From positions 29,798,079 to 29,862,078 of the forward strand of contig NC_085876.1 in the NCBI RefSeq assembly GCF_034702125.1: a DNA stretch of 64,000 bases, read 5' to 3'. Source of the DNA: Engraulis encrasicolus (Eukaryota > Chordata > Actinopteri > Clupeiformes > Engraulidae). The notes beneath the pieces were generated by a model. That model made no database searches and was not told the origin of the DNA. It saw only the letters and a program-made list of their open reading frames with translations. Below are positions 14,387 to 23,029 of this stretch, piece after piece. Positions within the stretch are counted from its first letter, which is position 1. Every line of letters starts with the position of its first letter. The position numbers and the translations under genes are program-made.

Positions 14387-14798
14387 GATCAGGCAACACC
14401 AGTAACAGGTGACACACGGATTGGCTCATTCATTTCTGAATTAAAGCAGCACAAGTAGTTTGTTTTTTTTCCAGCAATATCATGGTGGCAGTCTCAAAGC
14501 TGACTGTGAATTGCACAAGGTATACATCCAGGCTGAGAGCACACTGGATATAATGTCTGTGTATACTGTATTTTAATTCTTTATTTTATTTTTTATTTTA
14601 TTTTTGTGTATTTTTTGTTTAGTTTTTTTGATTGTCCTAGTCTGTATTGATGTGTATTTATACCTTTTGTCTTGTTTGGCTTTGGACATGTCTGCTGAAT
14701 GAATAGATTTAATTTGGGTGGGTTTACATATTGCATTGTCATGCCCTCATTGAAAAGTAACCTCCTGCTCTCTGCTGTGGTCTGTGTGTGTGTGTGTG

Positions 14799-14853
<55 letters not shown>

Positions 14854-14991
14854 GTCTCCGTGTGTGTTTAGGTTGTCTGGTGACGAGGTGAGCAGGGAGT
14901 CTCTGTCGTGGCTGCAGGGTAACGTTAATGACGTCATCACCATGCTGCAGCAGAGCCCTCTTCCACTGGCCACCACTCCTGCCCCTGAGGT

Positions 14992-15070
<79 letters not shown>

Positions 15071-16126
15071 CCACCTTTTAAAGGTTTTGAACTTTCTAGA
15101 ATGTATTGATGTTAAAAAAACATATTTAATCTCTTTATTTATATGGTTGTTAGTTTTGTAAATGTGATATGAGGTTTTTTCTATCTGTATTGGCCATGAT
15201 AATAGCCATAGCTGCTGAAATGGCAATAAATGTAAACAAACAATCAATTGCTTCTCTGTGTGTGTGTTTGTGTCCAGGGCTCCCCTACGCTGGTGGGCGG
15301 CGGCAGCTCGGCGGTGTTGACGGAGCGCCTGTTGCGGCAGAACGCCGAGCTGACGGGCTTCGTGAGCCGCCTGACGGAGGAGAAGAACGAGCTGCGGAAC
15401 CAGCTGCTACGCCTGGAGGACGAACTCAGGAGACTACGCCTCAGGGGACTAGCATCCGACAGTGTGAGTTATCAGGAAATATATTCTGAATATATTGTAA
15501 TTGTATAATAATAATCATAATAACAATAATAATACATCGGTTTTATATAGCACCTTTCTTGGTACTCAAAGCCGCTTATGTATATGTGGGAAAAAAAGAA
15601 CTTATGACAAATTGCCATCATCAGAGATTTAGTGATAGGATCAGTGTAGATACTAAATTTGTGTATATATGTGTAAAAAAGGTGTATATATAGACAAGAT
15701 CAATTACCATCATTATCAACAATTGTCATCAGACTGATTGTGGTCATCTATAAATTATTTTTCGATTATTAAATACATTTTTTGACAAATTGAGGGACAT
15801 TGGTTCTCTGCCTGTCTCCACACTCAAGAAGGATACCGGTAATCAACCAAAGTGATCTAATAGTTGTGGATGCGTAGGAGTTCTCTTGAATGGTGTTTGG
15901 TTCTGACTGTCCCTTGTGGGCTCCTGTAGTCGAGCAGGAAGGGTGACGGTCAGGAGCTGGCAGTGTTGGGAGTGGAGCGAGAGGCGTGGGGTCGCGAGAG
16001 GTCGCGCCTGGAGAAGAGTCTACGCCACGCGGAGGCAGAGGTCACCAGACTGAAGGGAGACATGCGCAATGACACCTTACGCGACATGAGCGGCCCGGAC
16101 AGCGACAACATGGCACTCAAGGTGGA

Positions 16127-16158
<32 letters not shown>

Positions 16159-18278
16159 GCACACACACGCACACACACGCGTACACACACACACACACAC
16201 ACACCGATACGCATCAATGCCATACGAGACATGAGCGGCACTGACAGTGACAACATGGCACTCACTACTCGGCACCACTAATTGTTAAGCAATTTCAAAC
16301 AGAAACATAGTAGTATTGTAAACCCCCCTAGTCTAACACCACTACACATACAGCAAATGAATGGCTCATTATATCTGTCCCCCTCCCTGCACTGCCTATG
16401 TACGGTATATACAGTTACCTATTGGAAGTTCATACATCTCAGCTTTTTATCTTTTTAACTTTTTAACTTACTTATTTATTATTGTTCTAGCCCCCCTCTC
16501 CTCCTTTTTATGAAGCTGCTAATGCACTTTTTACAAATGCACTTTCACTTTTACTAATGTACTTGTTGTTTTTAACAGAGGCATTTCTGTTTTCTTTAAC
16601 ATCTCTTTTTTATCTATCCTACATATACTGTACTTTTTAACCTCCTGGTCCTGTGTTGTATATATGCTGTCTACTGTCTTTGCACAATCTGTATGTTACT
16701 GCTGCAACAAATTAATTTCCCCATGGCAAGATAATTAAAGGCATACTTACTTACTTACTTACTTACTGTCCTTCCCTCCCCCTCTCTCTCCCTCCTTCCC
16801 CCCTCTCTCCATCCCTCTGCTCCACAGCGTATGTACGGGCGATACTTGCGAGCGGAGAGTTTCCGCAAGGCCCTGGTGTACCAGAAGAAGTACCTACTGC
16901 TGCTGCTGGGCGGCTTCCAGGAGTGCGAGGAGGCCACGCTGGCCCTGATCGCCCGCATGGGGGGACACCCCTCGCCCGCCTGCATCGAGACCATCAGCCA
17001 CCGGCGCAGGGGCTTCACGCGCTTCAGATCCGCCGTCAGGGTCTCCATCGCCCTCTCCAGGTACGGACGGGGAATCGCACTACAGCCGTTGCAAAAAGTT
17101 TTGTCGCCTATCCTCCATCCATTTGGAATAACAGCGAATAACCTGACTTTCACTTAATTACTTGACTTCAGAATTCGCTCATATGATTCATTATTCTATA
17201 GCTGCTGTTCCAGACAGATGGAGATGATAAGAAGCGTATTTAGTCTCATGATTTATACAGTTGTGTAAAATGTGATGTAATGTTTTTTCTCTATCTGTAT
17301 TGGCCATGATATAGCCATAGCTGCTGAAATGGCAATAAATGTAAACAATCAATCAATCAATCCAGACGGATAGGTGACAAAACTTTTTGCAACGGCTGTA
17401 TGGGGGCATTCTATTATCCGATCACCTGTCACCCGATCACCCGTCACCCGTTCACCCGTCACCTGTGCTTGTGGCCTCGCACTTCGCTGATGCCCCTCCA
17501 TGGAGAAAACATGAAAACTGTCCCGCTGTCAGCCAAGCCACAAAAATGTTTGGGTGATTTTTCCTCATTCAACATCCTGATTACAAATGAGTAAATTACC
17601 TTTGAATTGTGCTTTTGCCAGATGTTGAATTAAACATTTCTGGTGTCAGTGACATCCACAAGCACAAGGGAGGATAATGGAAGGAGGATAATGGAAAGAA
17701 CCTTGCTAAGAATAATTGCTATTTACCAACCCCTAAAAATGAGTGAAGCAGTGGCTTCCACTTAAGCTGTAATGAGTCTCCATCGCCATCTCTAGGTACA
17801 GAAGGGAAATGCGCCACAGCCATGATAGAGCTCCAAAGAGGATGGAGTTTAATGAGACAACACTCAATAGAACGTCCCTAGCAACTGTGTGTGTGTGTGT
17901 GTGTGTGCGTGCGTGTGTTTTTGTGTGTGTGTGTGTGTGTGTGCGCGCGGATGTGTGTGTGCGTATGTGTTTGTGTGAGCGTACGTGCGTGTTTGCGTGT
18001 GCAGGGTGTGTTTAATGACCATCTAAGTGTATCATGTGATGTGTTGTGTGTGCAGGATGCGTTTCCTGGTGAAGAGATGGCAAAAGGCCACGGGTTCGGG
18101 ATCCGGATCAGGATCTGGCACTCTAGCCACCCTGTCATGTGTCAACAGGAACGGACTCAGCCAGACCACAGGTGAGGAGGGCACGCACCTGCACGCACAC
18201 ACCACCTGCACTCACACCCACACACACCCACACACACCCACACACACACACACACACACACCCACACACACCCACACA

Positions 18279-18309
<31 letters not shown>

Positions 18310-20536
18310 CTATGCAAACACACATTCGCACATGCAAATACACACACGGCACGCATATACACTCACACACACATCCATGCATGCAACCACACATAACGTG
18401 TACACACACACACACACACACACATACACACACAAGATTAACAGCTGGCAACAGTGTTAGCGACAAATGTCAGTTTCCGGAATACACACGCTATCTGATT
18501 TGTTCCCAGTCCGCTATCAACAGGGTTGTAAACCGGCCTCTGCTCACTAAACAAATAGTCATTTATGGGCTTGATTTGACAAGTGGATAGTCAAGAGTTG
18601 AATTTTAACAAAACTGACCACGCTTCATTCAAACAAAATATCTTAAAAGGTTTTCTTTCTTTGGGTGCACTTGTCAGGGTGAATTGTCCTGAAAAAAGTA
18701 ACTTTTAATTCAGGCAATAAAAATGTTTAATATGGCAGATATAGATAGTAGCTTCTTCATAGCTTCCATTTTCACCTGCACATCAATTTCCTACCCATTT
18801 TGTGTACGTCGCAACACGATGAAAACATGATTGATATGGTTTTCTGCTGTACTTCTCTTAACCTCTGTGTGTGCGTGTGCGTGTGCGTGTGCGTGTGCGT
18901 CAGGTGTGGAGGGGAGGCATGAGTCTGCGTTCCTGCACCCGGGCGGGGTGGAGGTGTTTGGGGAGCGACGTGGCGTCAGCAGGGGCAGGACCGGCAGAGA
19001 CTCCCCACGAGGCAGCACCCTCTCCACCCAGCAAAGGTACACTACTATACTATACACTGCAATACTATACTATATATAATATGCACCTACATACTCGCCA
19101 CGAGGCAGCACTCTCCACCCAGCACAGGTACACTACTATACTATACTATACTATACTATACTATACTATACTATACTATACTATACTATACAATATGCAC
19201 CTACATACTCGCCACGAGGCAGCACTCTCTCCACCCAGCAAAGGTACTATACTATACTATACTATACTATACTATACTATACTATACTATACTATACTAT
19301 ACAATATGCTCCTACATACTCCCCACGAGGCAGCACTCTCTCCACCCAGCACAGGTACACTACTATGCATATACTGTACTATAATATACTATACACTACA
19401 CTACAATACTATACTACGGTATATATAATATGCACCTACATACTCCCCACGAGGCAGCACCCTCTCCACCCAGCAAAGGTAAGCTACCATACTATACTAT
19501 ACTATACTATACAATACTATACTATACTATACTATACTATACAATATGCACCTACATACTCGCCACGAGGCAGCACCCTCAACCAGCACTACTATACTAT
19601 ACTATACTATACTATACTATACTATACAATATGCACCTACATACTCGCCACGAGGCAGCACTCTCTCCACCCAGCACAGGTACACTACTATACTATACTA
19701 TACTATACTATACTATATACAATATGCTCCTACATACTCCCCACGAGGCAGCACTCTCTCCACCCAGCAGTTTCAGAGATGCAATAGATTATTCTAAGGC
19801 AGTAATGGAATATTGTTCAGCTTATTTTTAGTTTATTTTGGTGTATATCAGTTCAATGTATTCAATTATTAGTTATTTTGGTTTGCTATACTTTTCCTTC
19901 CAACGTGCTGTGGCCCCCCTAGCACCTCCCCGAGTGCCCCCAGGGGTCCCCGGCTCCCACTTTGAAAACCACTGGTGTAGTGGTGTATGGTGCCTAATGA
20001 TCATTGTCCTGTTGCTGCTGCAGGTACCATGGCATTTCGTGTGAGCCAGGTGGGGGGGGCACCCCCTGCTCCCATCTGCTGAACTACGACCCTGACCGCG
20101 CCCTCACAGACTACATCGCACGCCTGGAGGCCCTACAGAGGCGACTGGGCAGCGTGCAGTCAGGTAGGCTACAGCTGTTTGTGTGTGCGTGTGCAAAAAA
20201 AAATGCAGACACTAAATTAATTAAAACAAATATCACAGGTGGATAAAACAAGGCTATAACGAGGGTATTTCATTTTAATTCAGCACCTTGGAAGTATTTG
20301 TTTGGACACAGAGCGAAGCCTGCTCCTTGCTAAAAGTTACTTGCCACCTGTGGGAAATACATTGTTCACTAGTTCATCAGCTTCATATCATTGCAGCTTC
20401 ATCGTTCATCGTTTCTTCATTGCAGCCATTGTTCACCAACTCGTCACAGCTTTGCATTATTAATTCATTCTGTGTTTCTCTTCTTTCCTCAGGGACTTCA
20501 TCTTACGCTCAATTGCACTATGGAATAAGAAGATAA
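69..20536 (+). CDS. akap9: A-kinase anchor protein 9, C-terminal part (5' end outside window)
   Basis: AKAP9 (AKAP450) is a large coiled-coil scaffold that docks PKA and other enzymes at the Golgi and centrosome and nucleates microtubules. Exons with GT–AG borders and continuous phase: 69–113 (tentative), 336–539, 1184–1612, 1975–2163, 3158–3218, 4215–4333, 5493–5729, 6078–6233, 7046–7536, 8402–8552, 8886–9053, 9634–9837, 10227–10415, 10825–11004, 13940–14217, 14872–14989, 15278–15463, 15930–16121, 16828–17060, 18056–18171, 18904–19036, 20024–20163, 20493–20536 (stop TAA). They give about 1,420 codons. Most are Glu/Gln/Leu-rich coiled coil; exon 1184–1612 is a low-complexity Lys/Ser/Pro linker with LKSPP repeats. 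Exons 16828–18171 encode the PACT centrosome-targeting domain ([34 protein letters not shown]). The tail contains [23 protein letters not shown] and ends in GIRR, as in vertebrate AKAP9. The PACT domain and tail separate it from pericentrin. Downstream cyp51a1 is convergent. Confidence 0.94.
154..214. repeat. (ATTC)n microsatellite in akap9 intron
   Basis: About 15 units of the tetramer between the tentative exon 69–113 and exon 336–539. Confidence 0.9.
523..720 (+). repeat. Donor-junction duplication after akap9 exon 336–539
   Basis: The exon end gacaacactggccacg plus donor gtaatcagct occurs at 524–548 (real) and again at 583–606 and 651–676, a unit of about 68 bp. Confidence 0.85.
1772..1948 (+). 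mobile_element. Interspersed repeat (three-copy family), copy 1
   Basis: Shares gcagagcctatgttataac … aggcccgccggcgacccc with 44277–44455 and 59671–59835. About 175 bp, non-coding, located just upstream of akap9 exon 1975–2163. Confidence 0.7.
2528..2690 (+). mobile_element. tRNA-derived SINE, copy 1
   Basis: The tRNA-like head has box B ggttcgattcc at 2579–2589. The tail has ctctctcccaattcgcttcc and ends in an A-rich run after aataaagtcaaaa. The same family recurs at 50732–50885. Confidence 0.75.
3263..3438. repeat. (CTTCT)n/(CCTCT)n pyrimidine tract
   Basis: About 175 bp of tcttctcttc and tctcctct units in the akap9 intron after exon 3158–3218. The strong purine/pyrimidine strand asymmetry gives long spurious open frames. 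Confidence 0.9.
3676..4214 (+). repeat. Acceptor-junction minisatellite before akap9 exon 4215–4333
   Basis: About 14 units of roughly 39 bp, each with ttccag followed by acagcagttctaactagtcc. The last unit runs into the real acceptor ccag at 4214 and the exon start ACAGCAGTTCAGAC. Confidence 0.95.
4552..4684. mobile_element. hAT-type MITE with perfect 8-bp target duplication
   Basis: Termini CAGTGGTGTAGTCTACG and GAAGACTACACCACTG are inverted. CATGGTTT flanks both sides (4544–4551, 4685–4692). Confidence 0.85.
5733..5988. repeat. (CA)n compound microsatellite directly after an akap9 donor
   Basis: CA-rich tract with interspersed ga and cct starting within a few bases of the donor of exon 5493–5729. 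The exon itself ends in similar CA-rich codons (QTHTETQ). Confidence 0.9.
8066..8345 (+). mobile_element. tRNA-derived SINE (second family)
   Basis: Box A-like gttagcggttagggcg and box B ggttcgactcc at 8117–8127, followed by a 200-bp unique tail with ccccttgcatgggtgcggc. Located in the akap9 intron before exon 8402–8552. Confidence 0.7.
9070..9625. repeat. Diverged tandem repeat with (ACTGT)n core
   Basis: Units resemble taactactgtaatgtatcc … cttactaacagcctcc through most of the intron between exons 8886–9053 and 9634–9837. A pure actgt run lies at 9484–9540. Confidence 0.85.
9883..10147. mobile_element. hAT-type MITE
   Basis: Ends TAAGGCTGTAACGATA and TATCGTTACAGCCCTA are inverted. The flanking octamers CTTAATAG (9875) and CTTAATAT (10148) differ at one base. 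A related right end is present near 34520–34563. Confidence 0.8.
10664..10812. repeat. Poly-C and (CT)n tract upstream of an akap9 acceptor
   Basis: About 20 C followed by more than 100 bp of CT repeat, ending at the acceptor of exon 10825–11004, where it extends the polypyrimidine tract. Confidence 0.9.
11587..11770. mobile_element. Retroelement fragment inside the minisatellite
   Basis: The sequence ggcaagtttatttgtatagcacatttcatacacag … caatgtgcttcacaaaatt is a common teleost interspersed repeat, ending in an A/T-rich (aat)n tail. Confidence 0.5.
12216..12430. repeat. Long foldback hairpin (about 105-bp arms)
   Basis: The left arm from atgtatagtaaaaaa pairs with the right arm ending ttttttactatacat; the centre is cagcgtctttgagacgctg near 12322. 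Arms are almost perfectly complementary. Confidence 0.9.
13401..13900. mobile_element. Roughly 490-bp repeat with internal hairpin, copy 1
   Basis: Reverse complement of 49503–49982 at high identity. One end holds an inverted repeat (gttaacgttcggcgag … ctcgccgaacgttaac), with TTAA within the terminal motif. It fills the intron before akap9 exon 13940–14217. Confidence 0.8.
14178..14412 (+). repeat. Donor-junction copies with (CA)n after akap9 exon 13940–14217
   Basis: The exon end agcaagatcaggggcatcac … cagcaacag/gtgacatacacac recurs at about 14273–14318 and, shortened, at 14384–14412, with pure CA tracts between. Confidence 0.9.
14786..15067. repeat. (GTCT)n and (CA)n tracts flanking akap9 exon 14872–14989
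   Basis: (GTCT)n lies at about 14800–14852 upstream and (CA)n at 14991–15067 immediately after the donor. Confidence 0.9.
15160..15255 (+). mobile_element. LINE/SINE 3' tail, copy 1
   Basis: ctgtattggccatgataata … gcaataaatgtaaacaaac matches 17275–17365, where it is inserted in another element. Confidence 0.55.
16123..16265. repeat. (CT)n/(CA)n and a second copy of the akap9 exon 15930–16121 end
   Basis: After the microsatellite, 16213–16263 repeats the exon end (cgagacatgagcggcactga … aacatggcactca) but lacks a donor GT. Confidence 0.85.
16325..16765 (+). mobile_element. LINE-like 3' end with (CTTA)n tail
   Basis: Ends gcaacaaattaatttcccca … caagataattaaaggcatac followed by cttacttactt, a tail typical of fish non-LTR retroelements. 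Confidence 0.5.
17081..17400. mobile_element. Mariner-like MITE, copy 1
   Basis: Starts TACAGCCGTTGCAAAAAG and ends in its reverse complement, with TA at both ends. It directly follows the PACT exon donor. A related element lies at 43939–44263. Confidence 0.75.
17886..18430. repeat. (GT)n and (CA)n/(CACACC)n tracts around akap9 exon 18056–18171
   Basis: (GT)n with gc interruptions at 17886–18003 and a CA/CACACC compound tract at about 18190–18430. All long frames here are repeat artefacts. Confidence 0.9.
19037..19775 (+). repeat. Donor-junction array with (TATAC)n after akap9 exon 18904–19036
   Basis: Seven copies of cacgaggcagcactctctcc + acccagcaaag + gtac, each followed by a tatac pentamer run and tacaatatgcacctacatact. 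The real exon end supplies the first copy. Confidence 0.95.
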
Positions 20537-21530
20537 TATATACTCTTGACTTCTATAGAAGATAATATATACTCTTGACTTTTAAATTTTGAACGGGCTT
20601 GAAAAAAACAAAACAAGAGGAGAAAGGAAATGAGATGACATGACTACTCACTCGATTCAACTCAGTTGCCTTTTCTTGTGCTGCGCTGCTGCTGCTGCTG
20701 TGTTTTGTACTCTACATCATGACGAGGCTGTTTAAGTAATGTGTACTTCATCATGACGCCGTTATTTAAGAAATGTAAACTCATCATGGCGAGTCTATTT
20801 AAGTAATGTAAACGCATCATGGCGAGTCTATTTAAGTAAATGTATGTCGACTCTGTGGGACCAAATCCATCCGCTCATTTGATTTCCACGTCCGTACGCA
20901 ACAACAGACCGCTCTCCGACGGTCGCCAGCACCAGAAACCGCTTCTCAACGTGTGAACATTTGTCTGCTTTATTCTTATTCCTCTTATTACTGTTATTAT
21001 AATTATTATTATCTGTTGTGGATGGAATTATATGATTACAATCATGTTTTTTGTTTTTCTTCCCTAAATGTATATTTGTGGTATGCTAATTTAAGAGAAT
21101 CCTGTTTAATTTATATCCTGTGCGATGTCTGTATGTATGGTGTGGGTGGGGGGCGTTGGGGTGGCACATGGGGGTCGGTGGGACTTTTTGTTGTGACTGG
21201 AGGCTGCTACTTACCTAGCGGTTAGTTACCAGCTAGTTGGACTGCTACTGACTTAGCGGTTGGCTACTAGTTAGCCGGACTGCTACTGACCTATCGGGTT
21301 AGTTACAAGTTAGACGGACTGCTAATGAACTAGCAGTTAGCCGCCAATGGGACTGGACTGTTGTATACACACTACACTGTGGCTGGACAGCATGGCGTCT
21401 CGAGACTACAGGCTACAGATATGAGGGCAATTTGTAGTAGAGGACATATTTTTGTAAAAGGGGCTAGGATCTTTGAATTTTATGGGTATTTTGTCAACCA
21501 TTGAAATAAAGATTAATATAATATTTAAAA
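20537..21530 (+). other. akap9: akap9 3' UTR
   Basis: Non-coding stretch after the akap9 stop, ending near a canonical AATAAA at 21505–21510. It contains two tandem repeats: about four units of roughly 37 bp around 20715–20840 (atcatgacg…ttaagtaatgtaaac) and about 3.5 units of roughly 46 bp around 21195–21345 (ggactgctactgac…agcggttag). Confidence 0.6.
21505..21510 (+). terminator. akap9: Poly(A) signal of akap9
   Basis: AATAAA about 970 bp downstream of the akap9 stop codon, the first good hexamer before the convergent cyp51a1 3' end. Confidence 0.55.
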
Positions 21531-21876
21531 AATCAAGTCTTGTGTTTTTTTGTTTTGTTTGTTTTTTCAAAGGATTTCATTACATGAAATTCATATGTAG
21601 GCCTAAACTTTCAGTACATCACCAGAGCAGTCCAAGATCGTTTTATTACTCCAGTGTTTGTCAACCATTAAAACTTTTTGCACAATAAACTAAATGTGGA
21701 ATTACAGTATGTATCACTAGTAGTAGAGTACTTCTTACATGTGGATTACACACTTAATGCTTAACTGAACTAAATTGTGGATTACATTGATGCCTTAATG
21801 CATAACTGAACTACATTTTTAAACTGAAGCCAAAGAACTGAACATCAATTAATGAGTGTTTACTAAAAAAAAAATG

Positions 21877-21882
21877 TTTATT
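21877..21882 (-). terminator. cyp51a1: Candidate poly(A) signal of cyp51a1
   Basis: AATAAA on the minus strand, about 1.15 kb past the cyp51a1 stop and about 370 bp from the akap9 poly(A) signal. The intervening 3' UTR (21877–23029) contains a long (CA)n tract. Confidence 0.4.
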
Positions 21883-22322
21883 TCTGTGCATAGCATATTT
21901 TTTATAGTTACATGATTGCAGTCGTGTGCAGCCTTTGCACTGGCTAACAAAGAATGGACTCAAAGCACTTCATCACTTCAGTTCCGTTTTAAAGTGTCTG
22001 CACATTATTTATTTCACATTACTAAAAGTCAAACCAATCAACCCTGAACCAAAACGGCTAAAATTGAAGAGGCAACGATGTGATCACTTCAAGAAGAGGC
22101 ATTGTGTGTTTCCAATGGTGGGAAAGCTCTAACCATCACTGCAGTGTCTTCTATAAACCTCATATGGCTGCACGTCTCTTGTAGTGGACGTGCCACTCTC
22201 ATCAAGGTCAAATCATTCGGGTTTAGTGGTCAAACTTCGTATTGCTTCAAAATACAAAAATAGAACTGTACATTGTCACAAACAACATTAAGTAACCACT
22301 CGGTTTCTCTTGCTGTGACGGT

Positions 22323-22323
<1 letters not shown>

Positions 22324-22398
<75 letters not shown>
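22324..22398. repeat. (CA)n in cyp51a1 3' UTR
   Basis: About 37 uninterrupted CA units. Otherwise 21885–23029 shows only AT-rich 3' UTR. Confidence 0.95.
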
Positions 22399-22399
<1 letters not shown>

Positions 22400-23029
22400 C
22401 AGGTTCATTGTAATAATATCCAAACCCTTCACTCACTGCCAACAGCCTACAGTTAATGCGTTTGCTGTTTCCAGTGTCTTCTCCACATCCGTATCATTTA
22501 AGTACATCATACACTGGGGCTATACTGGATGTGTTCAAGCGATAACTGTGCAATTTTGGGAAATAAACTCATACTACACCTCTCCTTCAGTAAAATAATT
22601 GTGTTTTACTTTCTTCGTATACTTCCTGCCGTTCTCCGAGTCTGGCAGTGCAAATTTTAGGATTCAATGTTAATTACTATATTGGAGGTAAAATTTGCCA
22701 AGCCATACTCCGAGAATGGTTGGAAGTACAGGAGAAAGGTAAAACTCCAACATTTGGGGGAGGTGTAAAGTAAGATTATTGTCAATGATGGCAGCTATCG
22801 CTTTAACTGAAAGGCTTATCTGCTGTAACAATTCGCTTGAACTGTAATCAATGGAAGGGGTCACAACAAACATGAATGCGCAGGAATCATTTCTTTTAAA
22901 TACCCCATTTGTTTAAATTGCATCCTGACTTAACACTTTCTAATGCATCCAGTGAAGTTGTGCACTCTGCAGTCCAGGGCGTATATACAGTGGGTCTTTG
23001 TGTTTCCTGCGTGTATACTTGATGTTTCC

